From: Desertivirga arenae
Lineage (GTDB): Bacteria; Bacteroidota; Bacteroidia; Sphingobacteriales; Sphingobacteriaceae
Direction of reading: 5' to 3'
DNA: 64,000 nucleotides
NCBI RefSeq assembly: GCF_017355785.1
Contig: NZ_JAFEWE010000013.1
Location: 1 to 64,000 of the forward strand
This document shows positions 49,732-59,523 of this stretch, piece by piece. The number at the start of each line of letters is the position of its first letter. The first letter of the stretch is position 1. A program made the translations under genes and the position numbers. Below the pieces are notes generated by a model. The model was not told the DNA's origin. It did no database searches and saw only the letters and a program-made list of their open reading frames with translations.

Positions 49732-51555
49732 ATGAGAAAACGCTCTTTGCTATATTCCATTTCAATTCCTTTGATCTTTATCGCTTTGTATATCTTTCTT
49801 TCGGCAGAAGTTCCGCCTAAGGATAACCAGTCCTGGCTGAATGAGACAAAGAAGGTTGAGACGACCACCGTCTTACTAAGGAATGGTGTAGGGCTTGTGC
49901 CCCTAAAAGATCTCGCCTCCAATAGGATTGCCATTGTAAATGTAGGTTTTACCCATGCTTCATGTTTTGATAGCCTTTCAAAGCGATATGTGAAAACGGA
50001 TTCGTTTTCCTCGGGCAGCTATGCCGGAGATCACTCATTAGACAAGCTAAATACTGATCTGAAACTCTATCAGACTGTTATCATCCAGCTAACAGATTCA
50101 ACGGTTAGTGATACGAATGTTCTCAACTTCATTGCGGATCTAAGCAAAAGTAAATCTGTGCTGATAGTGGTTTTTGGAGAAGCTATGGCGTTGAAGTATT
50201 TGGATAATTTAAACGTTCCTGTTATCTGGACAGCTGAAAAATCAACCGTTTCAGCAAGCTATACTGCTCAGCTGGTTTTTGGAGGTGTTGAATCGAAGGC
50301 GAAATTACCCATTACAGTTTCTCCGGTTTTCCAGGAAGGAGATGGTTTCGAGACCAAAGCAATCCGCCTGAAATATACTGTACCAGAGGAACTAGGGATA
50401 AGGACTGATGATCTGGAGCGACCCGTTGATAAAATAATGGAGGAGGCGTTAACAGCAAAAGCTACTCCGGGTGCAGTGGTCCTGGTGGTTAAAGACGGAA
50501 AAGTTATTTTAAATAAGGCTTATGGCTCCCATACCTATACTAGCAGAGAAAAGGACAAGGTAGATGATATCTTCGATCTTGCATCAGTAACTAAGATATC
50601 TGCTACTACTATCGCCGCTATGAGGTTATGTGAACAGGGAAAGATCGATCTGAACCAAGGTTTGGGAACCTATCTTCCTCTTGCCCGTTCTACCACGAAG
50701 AACGATCTCACCTTGAAGGAATTAATGCTTCATGAGGGAGGTCTTACTCCTTTTATTCCTTTCTATAGAAATCTTAAATCCGTAGATTTCAGTCGCGATT
50801 CATCTGCCCTCTATTCTGTGAAGGTTGCAGACCGGTATTATTTAAGGAAGAACTATTACGAGGATGTAATGCTTCCACAAATGTTGCGGAGTTCTGTTTC
50901 TGGGAGAGGGAAATACGAGTATAGCGATTTGAGTATGTATTTCCTGAAAGAGGCGATTGAGAGGCAGGCTGCGCAGCCATTGAGCAAGTACGTTGAAAAT
51001 GAATTTTATAAACCTCTGGGTATGCACACTGCTGGATTTAATCCAAGACTGCGTTTTCCCAAAAACAGGATTATTCCTACGGAAGAGGATCTCGTTTTTC
51101 GCAAAACTCTACTGGAGGGTTATGTTCACGATCAGGGAGCTGCGATGGCAGGAGGAGTTGCGGGCCATGCAGGACTTTTCGCCAGTGCTAATGATCTGGC
51201 TATTCTATTCCAGATGATACTAAATGGAGGAAGTTATGGAGGAGTAACTTATTTTAATCCCTCTACAATATCCTTGTTTACCTCAAGGCAGTCTTCAACA
51301 AGCAGGCGGGGACTTGGATTCGACAGATGGGATCCGGAGACGGGTACCTATCCCTCAAAACTTGCCTCTCCTCAAACTTTTGGTCATACAGGCTATACAG
51401 GTACCTGTGTATGGGTAGATCCTAAATATAATCTCATCTACATCTTCTTGTCTAACCGGGTTAATCCGCAGGTGACTGATAAATTGTCTACTCTTAAGAT
51501 ACGGCCAAGAATACAGGACGCAATCTACGAAGCGATAAGAAAAGCGGGTACTTAG
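49732..51555 (+). CDS. Serine hydrolase (beta-lactamase/EstB type) with GH3 C-terminal-like N-domain
   Basis: The protein has 607 residues. Residues 1-22 are a signal peptide or membrane anchor. Residues about 40-195 resemble the C-terminal domain of glycoside hydrolase family 3 (TVLLRNGVGLVPLKDLASNRIAIVNVG … VIWTAEKSTVSASYTAQLVFGGVESKAKLPITVS). Residues about 225-600 are a penicillin-binding-protein-like transferase/esterase domain with S285-V-T-K (the SxxK motif), Y397-S-D in place of YxN, and H552-T-G. In many Bacteroidetes about 1000-residue proteins join a whole GH3 enzyme to this domain; here the GH3 catalytic barrel is absent. It should be periplasmic and hydrolyse an ester, amide or peptidoglycan-related bond. 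Substrate unknown. Confidence 0.85.
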   Translation: MRKRSLLYSISIPLIFIALYIFLSAEVPPKDNQSWLNETKKVETTTVLLRNGVGLVPLKDLASNRIAIVNVGFTHASCFDSLSKRYVKTDSFSSGSYAGDHSLDKLNTDLKLYQTVIIQLTDSTVSDTNVLNFIADLSKSKSVLIVVFGEAMALKYLDNLNVPVIWTAEKSTVSASYTAQLVFGGVESKAKLPITVSPVFQEGDGFETKAIRLKYTVPEELGIRTDDLERPVDKIMEEALTAKATPGAVVLVVKDGKVILNKAYGSHTYTSREKDKVDDIFDLASVTKISATTIAAMRLCEQGKIDLNQGLGTYLPLARSTTKNDLTLKELMLHEGGLTPFIPFYRNLKSVDFSRDSSALYSVKVADRYYLRKNYYEDVMLPQMLRSSVSGRGKYEYSDLSMYFLKEAIERQAAQPLSKYVENEFYKPLGMHTAGFNPRLRFPKNRIIPTEEDLVFRKTLLEGYVHDQGAAMAGGVAGHAGLFASANDLAILFQMILNGGSYGGVTYFNPSTISLFTSRQSSTSRRGLGFDRWDPETGTYPSKLASPQTFGHTGYTGTCVWVDPKYNLIYIFLSNRVNPQVTDKLSTLKIRPRIQDAIYEAIRKAGT

Positions 51556-51620
51556 AGGTTAATTGCTCTTACACACCAAAGAATTGACGGGCGGGAAACA
51601 ATCTCTTCATAATTTCTCTT

Positions 51621-51628
51621 TTAATTTG
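51621..51628 (+). promoter_or_regulatory. Near-match -7 box abutting the bshA start
   Basis: TTAATTTG (one mismatch to TAnnTTTG) ends three bases before the ATG at 51632. It favours this start over upstream in-frame ones and fits the near-leaderless pattern. Confidence 0.4.
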
Positions 51629-51631
51629 TAT

Positions 51632-52765
51632 ATGAAGATTGGAATTGTTTGCTACCCTACCTTTGGGGGTAGTGGCGTTGTTGCTACCGAATTAGGTAAG
51701 GCACTTGCCGGTAATGGTCATCAGGTTCATTTTATTACCTACAGTCAGCCTGCCAGGCTTGATTTCTTCTCTGAAAATCTTTATTATCATGAGGTTTCTG
51801 TTTCGAACTATCCTTTGTTTGATCATTCCCCCTACGAAGCTGTACTTGCCAGTAAGCTAGTTGACGTAGTAAGATTTGAAAAGTTAGATATCCTGCATGT
51901 TCACTATGCAATTCCACACGCTTCGGCAGCCTTCATGGCTAAGCAGATCCTGGCTACTTACGGCATTCATATTCCCGTTGTAACTACTTTGCATGGTACA
52001 GATATAACGCTTATTGGAAAGGATGTAACTTTCAAGCCGGTAGTTACCTTTTCAATTAATCAATCTGACGGAGTTACAGCGGTATCTGATGATTTAAGAA
52101 AGGCAACGTACGAACATTTCGATATCCATAAGCAGATAAAGGTTATTCCCAACTTCATTGATCTTAACCGTTTCAGCCTGAAGAAGAAAGACCATTTCAA
52201 AAAGGCAATAGCTCCGAATGATGAAGTGATCTTAGTACATACTTCTAATTTCAGAAAGGTAAAAAGGGCTACCGACGTAGTGAAGGTCTTTAAAAAGGTT
52301 AATGATGTATTGCCTTCTAAATTGCTGATGGTGGGAGACGGTCCTGATCGATCGAACTGTGAACAGCTTAGTCGCGAATTGGAGATCGGTAATGATGTAA
52401 GGTTCCTTGGCAAACAGGAGGCTATAGAAGAAATCCTTTCGGTTGCTGATCTTTTCCTGATGCCTTCTCATTCAGAAAGCTTTGGTCTTGCTGCTCTCGA
52501 AGCAATGGCCTGTAAAGTTCCCGTTATTTCATCAAATACCGGAGGATTGCCGGAGTTGAATGTTAATGGTGTAACAGGTTTTTTAAGCGATGTGGGCGAT
52601 GTGGAAGAGATGGCAAAAAATGCAATATATATATTGGAAGACAGGGAAAGGTTAAGTCAGTTTAAGGAAAATGCATTAGCCCACGCGAAGAATTTTGAGC
52701 TAAGTAAGATCCTCCCTATATATGAAGAATACTACAGGGAGGTTCTTGAAGCTAATTTGGTATAG
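51632..52765 (+). CDS. bshA: N-acetyl-alpha-D-glucosaminyl L-malate synthase, bacillithiol pathway
   Basis: The protein has 377 residues from the ATG at 51632, where the classic start [21 protein letters not shown] begins; upstream in-frame codons are not family-like. It is a GT-B family 4 glycosyltransferase: [37 protein letters not shown] and the donor-site [14 protein letters not shown] near residue 282. It joins GlcNAc from UDP-GlcNAc to L-malate, the first step of bacillithiol synthesis. bshB and bshC are not in the window, but YtxJ at 62763-63101 points to the same thiol system. Its stop is one base from the stop of the opposing lactonase gene. Confidence 0.95.
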   Translation: MKIGIVCYPTFGGSGVVATELGKALAGNGHQVHFITYSQPARLDFFSENLYYHEVSVSNYPLFDHSPYEAVLASKLVDVVRFEKLDILHVHYAIPHASAAFMAKQILATYGIHIPVVTTLHGTDITLIGKDVTFKPVVTFSINQSDGVTAVSDDLRKATYEHFDIHKQIKVIPNFIDLNRFSLKKKDHFKKAIAPNDEVILVHTSNFRKVKRATDVVKVFKKVNDVLPSKLLMVGDGPDRSNCEQLSRELEIGNDVRFLGKQEAIEEILSVADLFLMPSHSESFGLAALEAMACKVPVISSNTGGLPELNVNGVTGFLSDVGDVEEMAKNAIYILEDRERLSQFKENALAHAKNFELSKILPIYEEYYREVLEANLV

Positions 52766-52766
52766 C

Positions 52767-53891
52767 TTAATTGTTGACGAATTTCAGGCATACAGGAGTT
52801 GCGACAGTTATTCGTTCTCCTGTATCTTTCAATAAGCCGGTTTCCTTATCTCTTTTAAATATCACTACAGAGTCGCTTAGCTGGTTCGCTGCCAAAACGA
52901 ATTCGCCATCGGGACTTATTACAAAATTCCGTGGGGCTCTTCCCATAGTCGATTGTCTTCCAGCCAGGGTGAGTTTTCCTGTTTTGCTGTCTATATTAAA
53001 AATTGCCAGGTCATTGATGTCGTCACGGTAGGACGCATAAAGAAACTTTCCATCAGGAGAAACATGAATATCTGCAGCCCAGATTTTTCCATTATAGTTT
53101 TCTGGCAAACCTGAGACGTCCTGGATAAGGGCAAGTTTCCCTGAAGTGTATGCATAAGCACTTATATTTCCGCTAAGCTCCTGTATGGAGTAGCCAAACT
53201 TACCATTAGGATGGAAGTCGAAATGGCGAGGTCCACTACCAGGCTGAGTATTTACAGCAGTCAGCTCTTTTAATGGGTTTTCCTCTTCCTTGCTTATTTC
53301 GAAGATATTTATTTTGTCGGTTCCAAGGTCGCTGACCATTAGGAATTTATTGTCGGGAGATATAACGGTTGAATGGACGTGCGGAGCTTCCTGACGATCT
53401 TTATTAGCACTACTGCCCTTGTATTGGATGAACTGGCTTTTATCGTTAAGAGAACCATCCTTATTAACTCCAATAGCCGTTGCGCTTCCTCCACCATAAT
53501 TAGCAAGGAAAACGTGCTTGTTATCTTTATCGGTAGATACATAGCAGGGGCCGTTGCCGATAGAAGGCTTAGTATTAAGCAGATTTAAATTTCCACTCTT
53601 CTTATCAAAAGAAAGTGCAGCCACAGCTCCCTTTCCTGGTTCAGCTTCGCAAACAGCATAAACTCGCTTTCCGTCCTTCGTTACAGCGAGATAGGAGGGG
53701 TTAGTCAGTCCTGCAGCTTTATTTTTATAAGTCGCTTTTCCGGTCTTACCGTCAAACTCGTAAACATAGATCCCTTCACTTTTGGTCCCTTTTGTATAGG
53801 TTCCGATCAGGAGATTTAACGTCTGAGCCTCTGATTTAATGAGTGTCATAGATAGAAATGTTAGGAAAAGAGTGTGTGCAATAAATTTCAT
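52767..53891 (-). CDS. Lactonase family protein (secreted seven-bladed propeller)
   Basis: I take the ATG at 53891, which opens directly onto a signal peptide (KFIAHTLFLTFLSMTLIKSEAQ), giving 374 residues; an upstream in-frame start adds ten residues with no support. The rest is a beta-propeller of the 6-phosphogluconolactonase type: LLIGTYTKGTKSEGIYVYEFD, NPSYLAVTKDGKRVYAV, GSGPRHFDFHPNGKFGYSI, DIHVSPDGKFLYASYR and GRAPRNFVISPDGEFVLAANQLSDSVVIF. Members open lactone rings of sugars. Being exported, this one probably does not serve the cytosolic pentose phosphate pathway. It is convergent with bshA, with no terminator between. Confidence 0.88.
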   Translation of the reverse strand: MKFIAHTLFLTFLSMTLIKSEAQTLNLLIGTYTKGTKSEGIYVYEFDGKTGKATYKNKAAGLTNPSYLAVTKDGKRVYAVCEAEPGKGAVAALSFDKKSGNLNLLNTKPSIGNGPCYVSTDKDNKHVFLANYGGGSATAIGVNKDGSLNDKSQFIQYKGSSANKDRQEAPHVHSTVISPDNKFLMVSDLGTDKINIFEISKEEENPLKELTAVNTQPGSGPRHFDFHPNGKFGYSIQELSGNISAYAYTSGKLALIQDVSGLPENYNGKIWAADIHVSPDGKFLYASYRDDINDLAIFNIDSKTGKLTLAGRQSTMGRAPRNFVISPDGEFVLAANQLSDSVVIFKRDKETGLLKDTGERITVATPVCLKFVNN

Positions 53892-54003
53892 AACAGATAA
53901 TTTGTTTTGCAAGGTAAACATTCCTTCTAATAAATTTTCAATAGCTCCGCTTGTGAGGGAAGATGTAGGGCTGAAAAACCAGTCTGGTTAAGAAATATGG
54001 AGC

Positions 54004-54030
54004 AAAAAAAAGCTCCGGGGAACCGGAGCT
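54004..54030 (-). terminator. Rho-independent terminator of the pseudouridine synthase gene
   Basis: Perfect 8-bp stem AGCTCCGG / CCGGAGCT with a four-base loop; on the minus strand it is followed by TTTTTTT. Confidence 0.92.
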
Positions 54031-54036
54031 AAATTC

Positions 54037-55422
54037 TTATTTTATGAAGTGCTTCAATTGTACGATCTCTTTCTCGTCAAGATATCTCCATCGGCCACGA
54101 GGGAGGTCTTTTTTGGTAAGATTAGCATAAACAACACGGTCCAGCTTTACCACCTCGTATCCTAAATGCTCGAATATTCTTCTTACAATACGGTTCTTGC
54201 CACTATGGATCTGGATACCTATTTCACGCTTACTCGCTCCCTGAACATAACTTACGTTATCTGGCTTGATTAAACCATCTTCCAGTTCAAGTCCGAACTC
54301 TATCTTGTTAAAATCGCCTTGGGACAGGCTCTTGCTAAGCTCTACATGGTAGATCTTGGTGATGTTATTTCTTGGATGAGATAACTTTTCTGCCAGGTCA
54401 CCATCGTTAGTCATCAGTAATAAACCCGTAGTATTACGGTCTAATCTTCCTACCGGATAGATCCTTTCACGGGAAGCTTTATCTACTAATTGCATTACTG
54501 TACGGCGTTCCTGAGGGTCGTCTGTGGTGGTAATATAGTCTTTTGGCTTATTCAAAAGAACGTAGACCATCTTCTCGCGTTTAAGGGTTTCTCCGTTATA
54601 ACGGATCACATCTTTTGCGGGATTAACTTTGAAACCAAGTTCCGAAACTACTTCACCGTTTACTGAAACCACCCCGGCTTCAATCAATTCATCTGCTTTT
54701 CTTCTTGAACAAATGCCTGCATTAGCAATATAACGATTTAATCTTATTAGGTCAGGTTCCTTAGAGGAAGGTCCGTTCTGACGTGCACGGGTGGTTGGTG
54801 CTAAACGCTCCTCGTGTGTCCACTCCCTGCCTTCATTGCGATCGAAAGACTTTCTTTCGCCTGTACTACGAGGTCTCTTCTCTCCTGATTTTCTTTCTTC
54901 GAAAGGTTTTCTATCTCCAAACTTCTTATCCCTGTCTCCGAATTTCCTTTCGCTATCTCCAAACTTCTTATCTCTGTCTCCAAATTTCCGTTCAGTATCG
55001 CCAAATTTCTTATCCCTGTCTCCGAACTTCTTATCTCCAAACTTTTTGTCGCCAAATTTCTTATCACCGAATTTCTTGTCGCCAAATTTTTTATCTCCGA
55101 AAGATTTCTTTTCGAAACCACCCTCAGAAGATCTCCCTCCTTCAAAACGTTTTTTTCCGAATGAACTGCCGCCCGAACGGCTTTTCCCTTCTCCGCCTTC
55201 ACTGCGACGACCTTCGCGTTTTTCAAAGCTTTTGTCGCCTGATCTTTTACCGGAATCAGATGAGCTTGGACGGCTTCTGAAAGGCTTGTCCTGACCTTCG
55301 CCAAACAATTTCTTCTTTTCGCTGTTGAAACTGTCCGGTTGTTCGTTTTTGGAACCTCCTTCAAAACGTTTGTGTTTTAAGGACTTGTCTTCACGACTGT
55401 TCCTGTTGTTTTTGTATGACAT
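54037..55422 (-). CDS. Ribosomal pseudouridine synthase (RluB/RsuA family) with long charged repeat tail
   Basis: The protein has 461 residues. The first 215 are a low-complexity Lys/Arg/Ser/Gly/Asp region with, at about 104-170, runs of KKFGD and DKKFGD / ERKFGD repeats. Then comes an S4 RNA-binding domain (LIRLNRYIANAGICSRRKADEL) and the catalytic domain with the Asp motif PVGRLDRNTTGLLLMTNDGDL and IHSGKNRIVRRIFEHLG. It modifies uridine in 23S or 16S rRNA. Charged N-terminal extensions are common in Bacteroidetes RluB-like proteins and probably bind RNA. A TATCTTTG box lies upstream on the minus strand. Confidence 0.93.
   Translation of the reverse strand: MSYKNNRNSREDKSLKHKRFEGGSKNEQPDSFNSEKKKLFGEGQDKPFRSRPSSSDSGKRSGDKSFEKREGRRSEGGEGKSRSGGSSFGKKRFEGGRSSEGGFEKKSFGDKKFGDKKFGDKKFGDKKFGDKKFGDRDKKFGDTERKFGDRDKKFGDSERKFGDRDKKFGDRKPFEERKSGEKRPRSTGERKSFDRNEGREWTHEERLAPTTRARQNGPSSKEPDLIRLNRYIANAGICSRRKADELIEAGVVSVNGEVVSELGFKVNPAKDVIRYNGETLKREKMVYVLLNKPKDYITTTDDPQERRTVMQLVDKASRERIYPVGRLDRNTTGLLLMTNDGDLAEKLSHPRNNITKIYHVELSKSLSQGDFNKIEFGLELEDGLIKPDNVSYVQGASKREIGIQIHSGKNRIVRRIFEHLGYEVVKLDRVVYANLTKKDLPRGRWRYLDEKEIVQLKHFIK
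54913..55113 (-). repeat. In-frame 15-base tandem repeats encoding KKFGD units
   Basis: Successive units of 15 bases (coding KKFGD), then longer units (RDKKFGD, TERKFGD, SERKFGD). Synonymous differences between units show they have diverged; the length could still vary in frame between strains. Confidence 0.85.
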
Positions 55423-55453
55423 GATACGTTGGTAACCTCTTTAAAATGGGGTG

Positions 55454-55461
55454 CAAAGATA
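55454..55461 (-). promoter_or_regulatory. TAnnTTTG -7 box of the pseudouridine synthase gene
   Basis: On the minus strand TTTG, 14 bases, then TATCTTTG: an exact -7 match with a somewhat short spacer to the TTTG at 55476-55479. The leader to the ATG would be about 30-35 bases. Confidence 0.5.
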
Positions 55462-55578
55462 GGAATTTAACGTGGCAAAGCGGGAATCTGTTTTGGTTTA
55501 TTTAAAGGTTTTTTAGTTAAAAATTGAAACGTAATTGGCTGTAAATAAGACTGTAAATAGAACAGTAAAGTGTAAGTG

Positions 55579-55610
55579 TTTGATTATTAAGTATATATTG
55601 TTTACCTTTG
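55579..55610 (+). promoter_or_regulatory. Bacteroidetes-type promoter of the lytic transglycosylase gene
   Basis: TTTG (55579-55582), 20 bases, then TACCTTTG (55603-55610): both boxes match the Bacteroidetes consensus with good spacing, 36 bases before the ATG. The best full promoter in the window. Confidence 0.75.
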
Positions 55611-55646
55611 TAAAACTTTCTTTGTTTAACTTAAAGAACGGAACGC

Positions 55647-56495
55647 ATGATTAAGAAACATTTGATTGCGTGTTCGGCGATTTTTTTAGTCACGGTGATG
55701 TTTAAATACGTCATCAATGGCGCATCCCGAAAACGCATAGATTCGTTTCCACAACAAGTGGACGTCCCTTCTGAAGAGAAAGAAGAAAAAGAAGTTTCTT
55801 CAAAAAAATCTCTAAAAACGCTCGAGTTTGCTAATGAAAGAATACCTGTTAATGACGCCCGGGTGGCATGGCGTTTAAACAAGCATCTACGAGCACATTA
55901 TTATCGAAATGTTGGTACCAACAAACTGCATCAGAAGGCAGCACGTTGGTTCCCCGTAATTGAACCCATCCTGAAACTTCATGGTATTCCAGAAGATTTC
56001 AAGTACATTCCCCTTGTCGAAAGCGGATTTTCTGACGGTGTATCACATCGCGGAGCAGCAGGATACTGGCAATTTATGCCTGGAACTGCCCGTACATATG
56101 GCCTGAAGGTGAATGATGAAAGGGACGACCGGAAAAATATCCGTAAATCTACTGTTGCTGCCTGTAAGTACCTGAAAGAATTATTTCAGGAATTCGGTAG
56201 CTGGACCTTAGTAGCTGCAGCTTACAACACCGGCGAGAACAATCTTAGAAGGGAGATGTATCGTCAACGTCAGCGCAACTATTACAAAATGCGTCTCAAT
56301 CGCGAGACCGCAACCTACCTTTACAAAATAGTATCTGTAAAGGAGATCATTGAAAAGCCAACAAAATATGGCTATGTGAGTAGAAGCCGCAACTTACTTG
56401 CTTCAAAACAGGAGGCATCTCCTAAGCAAGCTGATGTGTTTAGTTTCAATACAGATCTAAACTCAACACCGGCATTTACCATACTTGCTAATTAA
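55647..56495 (+). CDS. Lytic transglycosylase (SLT/MltD type)
   Basis: The protein has 282 residues. An N-terminal hydrophobic segment (HLIACSAIFLVTVMFKYVI) acts as signal or anchor. A linker rich in Glu/Lys/Ser follows, then the SLT domain at about 110-245: IPEDFKYIPLVESGF with the catalytic Glu, RGAAGYWQFMPGTARTYGL and LVAAAYNTGENNL. It cleaves the MurNAc-GlcNAc bond of peptidoglycan in the periplasm, forming 1,6-anhydro ends, and has a role in wall remodelling. No LysM repeats are present, unlike MltD. It has its own promoter at 55579 and is followed by a branched hairpin. Confidence 0.92.
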   Translation: MIKKHLIACSAIFLVTVMFKYVINGASRKRIDSFPQQVDVPSEEKEEKEVSSKKSLKTLEFANERIPVNDARVAWRLNKHLRAHYYRNVGTNKLHQKAARWFPVIEPILKLHGIPEDFKYIPLVESGFSDGVSHRGAAGYWQFMPGTARTYGLKVNDERDDRKNIRKSTVAACKYLKELFQEFGSWTLVAAAYNTGENNLRREMYRQRQRNYYKMRLNRETATYLYKIVSVKEIIEKPTKYGYVSRSRNLLASKQEASPKQADVFSFNTDLNSTPAFTILAN

Positions 56496-56506
56496 ACACT
56501 TACCAT

Positions 56507-56585
56507 AAAGAGGCTGTATTAGAATTAGCCCGGGTCCTTTTTAGAAAGTGAGGCATCCCGGAAGATTCTTGTACGGCCTCTTTTT
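56507..56585 (+). terminator. Long branched hairpin after the lytic transglycosylase gene
   Basis: AAAGAGGC-GTA (56507-56518) pairs with TAC-GGCCTCTTT (to 56583) around a 53-base interior that itself folds (CCGGGT with ATCCCGG). It ends in TTTTTA. The long insert is unusual for a plain terminator. Confidence 0.55.
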
Positions 56586-56649
56586 ACTTTGAAAGGATAG
56601 GCTTTCATCAAACAATTTGTGATCTTTGCCCCTTATTTCATCATTTAAT

Positions 56650-59493
56650 ATGAGTAAAACAACCCCAGACTTAGGAGAGCAAAGCGAAGTTGAAGTTTAC
56701 GGTGCAAGGGTCCATAATTTAAAGAACATAGATGTTTCATTCCCAAGGAACAAACTCGTAGTTATTACGGGTTTAAGTGGTAGCGGAAAGTCCTCTCTGG
56801 CTTTTGATACTATCTATGCAGAAGGACAACGCCGGTATATGGAGACATTCAGTGCTTATTCCCGACAATTTCTGGGAGGGATGGAACGGCCCGACGTCGA
56901 CAAAATATCAGGCTTAAGTCCCGTAATTGCCATCGAGCAGAAAACTACATCGAAAAATCCCCGCTCGACTGTGGGGACGATTACGGAGATCTATGACTTC
57001 ATGCGTTTACTCTATGCACGAACAGCAGAAGCTTATTCTTATGTTACCGGCGAGAAGATGCAGCGGATGTCTGAAGATCAGATGATCAATAATATATTGG
57101 AGCAATTTGACGGCAAAGCCGTAAACATCCTTGCTCCGGTAGTTAAAGGCAGGAAAGGTCATTATCGTGAGCTGTTTGAACAGATCAGAAAACAAGGTTA
57201 TCTGAAGGTACGTGTGGATGGGGAGATCCTCGACCTTGCTCCTAAGATGCAGGTAGACAGGTATAAGATCCACGACATCGAAATGGTGATCGATCGCCTT
57301 ATCGTTGGGGAAAATGATCGTAAGCGACTTCAAAACTCTATACAGATCGCCTTAAAAACCGCGAAAGGTATTATTAAGATTGCCGACCAGGAAAATAACG
57401 AATTTTTCTTCAGTCGTTATTTAATGGATCCTGTTTCTGGGATCTCCTATGATGAACCACAACCAAACACATTCTCATTTAACTCACCTTATGGTGCTTG
57501 TGAGAAGTGTGATGGGCTGGGATACATATACGAAATTGACGAGAACTCAGTAATTCCGAATCCTAAACTAAGTATCACTCAGGGGGGGCTCGCTCCTTTG
57601 GGCGAATACCGGGAGACCTGGATGTTCCAGATCCTGAAGGCACTCGGAAAGAAATATGATTTTTCTCTTTCTGCACCTATTGAAAAGCTGCCTAAAGAAA
57701 TTCTGAATATTATTCTAAATGGTTCGGAAGAGATCCTTACTGTTCCGGTAGAGTATAATAAATGGAACGTCCAGAATTACCAGATCACCTTCGACGGTAT
57801 CATCAAGATGCTCGAAGAACAAACTGAGCGTAAAAGCGAAGAAGCGACCGATGACCTGGAGAATTACCGTATCCTGAAAAGCTGTCCTGTTTGTAGCGGA
57901 GCAAGGCTAAAAAAGGAATCTTTGCATTTTAAGATCGACCAGAAAAATATCTTTGAGTTGTCCAGTATGGATGTTTCAAAGCTTTCTGAATGGTTTGATG
58001 GTTTGGAGGAGCGTCTTAGTGAACGACAAAACGTAATCGCAAAAGAAATCCTTAAAGAGATCCGTGCAAGAATTGGGTTCCTGTTGGACGTAGGATTGAA
58101 TTATCTTACGCTTGACCGGACTGCAAGAACGCTTTCCGGGGGAGAAGCTCAACGTATACGTTTAGCTACCCAGATAGGATCTCAATTAGTAAACGTATTG
58201 TATATTCTTGATGAGCCCAGTATTGGATTGCATCAGCGCGACAACGCCAAATTGATATCTGCATTAAAGAATCTCCGCGATATTGGAAATTCTGTATTAG
58301 TGGTAGAGCATGATAAAGACATGATCCTGGAAGCAGATCATGTGATCGACATGGGACCCGCTGCTGGAGTACATGGAGGTGTAGTTGTAGCCCAGGGAAC
58401 TCCAGAGCAAGTGAAGAAAGCTTCAACGCTTACTACCGCATATTTAAGTGGAGAAAAAGGGATTGCTGTGCCTGCCGAAAGAAGGAAGGGTAATGGACAC
58501 TCTCTCATTATTAAAAATGCAACGGGTAATAACCTTAAGAATGTAACAGTAGAGTTCCCTCTGGGTAAATTTCTATGTGTAACGGGGGTATCCGGAAGCG
58601 GGAAATCGAGCTTAATCACAGAAACGCTCTATCCTATCTTAAATCATTATTTCTTCAGGGCAAAGAAAACACCTCTCCCCTATAAGAAAATTGAAGGTTT
58701 AGAGCATATCGATAAGGTCATCGAAATAGATCAAACCCCGATAGGAAGAACGCCTCGTTCTAATCCATCCACCTATACAGGCGTATTTTCAGATATCCGC
58801 GCATTATTTGTTCAGTTACCGGAAGCAAAGATCCGGGGATATAAGCCAGGACGCTTTTCTTTCAATGTAAAAGGAGGCAGGTGTGAAACCTGTCAGGGTG
58901 CAGGAATGAAGGTTATAGAAATGAACTTCCTGCCGGATGTTCAGGTGCCCTGCGAAGAATGTCAGGGGAAACGCTATAACCGGGAAACGCTGGAAGTGAG
59001 GTATCGTGGAAAGTCGATCAGTGATGTGTTGGATATGAGTATTGAAGATGCGGTAACTTTTTTTGAACCTATTCCTTCTATCTACAGAAAGGTGAAGACT
59101 TTATACGATGTAGGCTTAGGTTATATCAAGTTGGGCCAGTCATCTACCACATTATCCGGAGGGGAAGCCCAGCGGGTAAAACTGGCCACAGAACTCTCCA
59201 AGAAAGATACCGGCAAAACTTTCTATATACTTGACGAGCCAACAACCGGTCTTCATTTCGAAGATATTAATGTCTTGCTTGGTGTGCTTAACAGATTGGT
59301 AGATCATGGAAATACGGTCCTGGTTATCGAGCATAATTTAGATGTGGTAAAGGTGGCCGACTGGGTAATAGATCTGGGGCCTGAGGGAGGTTCCGGAGGC
59401 GGAAAGATCTTGTTTGAAGGTACACCCGATAATTTGATCAAGGTTAAGGAAAGTCATACCGGGAAATTCCTGAAGATCGAAATGGGCCGGTAA
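56650..59493 (+). CDS. uvrA: Excinuclease ABC subunit A
   Basis: The start is ATG 56650 ([27 protein letters not shown]); the in-frame TTG upstream is unlikely. The protein has 947 residues, the normal size. It has two ABC ATPase halves: Walker [15 protein letters not shown] near 39 and [10 protein letters not shown] near 647, and signatures LSGGEAQRI near 494 and [12 protein letters not shown] near 836. Zinc motifs are [27 protein letters not shown] and CEECQGKRY. UvrA scans DNA for bulky damage and loads UvrB in nucleotide excision repair. It stands alone, with a 12-bp hairpin behind it. GATCTTTG 21 bases upstream of the ATG may be its -7 box. Confidence 0.97.
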   Translation: MSKTTPDLGEQSEVEVYGARVHNLKNIDVSFPRNKLVVITGLSGSGKSSLAFDTIYAEGQRRYMETFSAYSRQFLGGMERPDVDKISGLSPVIAIEQKTTSKNPRSTVGTITEIYDFMRLLYARTAEAYSYVTGEKMQRMSEDQMINNILEQFDGKAVNILAPVVKGRKGHYRELFEQIRKQGYLKVRVDGEILDLAPKMQVDRYKIHDIEMVIDRLIVGENDRKRLQNSIQIALKTAKGIIKIADQENNEFFFSRYLMDPVSGISYDEPQPNTFSFNSPYGACEKCDGLGYIYEIDENSVIPNPKLSITQGGLAPLGEYRETWMFQILKALGKKYDFSLSAPIEKLPKEILNIILNGSEEILTVPVEYNKWNVQNYQITFDGIIKMLEEQTERKSEEATDDLENYRILKSCPVCSGARLKKESLHFKIDQKNIFELSSMDVSKLSEWFDGLEERLSERQNVIAKEILKEIRARIGFLLDVGLNYLTLDRTARTLSGGEAQRIRLATQIGSQLVNVLYILDEPSIGLHQRDNAKLISALKNLRDIGNSVLVVEHDKDMILEADHVIDMGPAAGVHGGVVVAQGTPEQVKKASTLTTAYLSGEKGIAVPAERRKGNGHSLIIKNATGNNLKNVTVEFPLGKFLCVTGVSGSGKSSLITETLYPILNHYFFRAKKTPLPYKKIEGLEHIDKVIEIDQTPIGRTPRSNPSTYTGVFSDIRALFVQLPEAKIRGYKPGRFSFNVKGGRCETCQGAGMKVIEMNFLPDVQVPCEECQGKRYNRETLEVRYRGKSISDVLDMSIEDAVTFFEPIPSIYRKVKTLYDVGLGYIKLGQSSTTLSGGEAQRVKLATELSKKDTGKTFYILDEPTTGLHFEDINVLLGVLNRLVDHGNTVLVIEHNLDVVKVADWVIDLGPEGGSGGGKILFEGTPDNLIKVKESHTGKFLKIEMGR

Positions 59494-59523
59494 TTTCTTT
59501 TCAAATCTTATACAATCTTTTTA

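Noticed and set aside
51563-51631. Upstream in-frame extension of bshA
   Set aside because: The conserved protein start is at 51632; extra residues are not family-like and overlap the promoter-like box.
54791-55294. Long plus-strand open frame (about 167 codons, SPNFLSL-type repeats) opposite the pseudouridine synthase
   Set aside because: It is the antisense of the KKFGD repeat region; repeats without stops open all frames. No start signal, and the minus-strand gene is clear.
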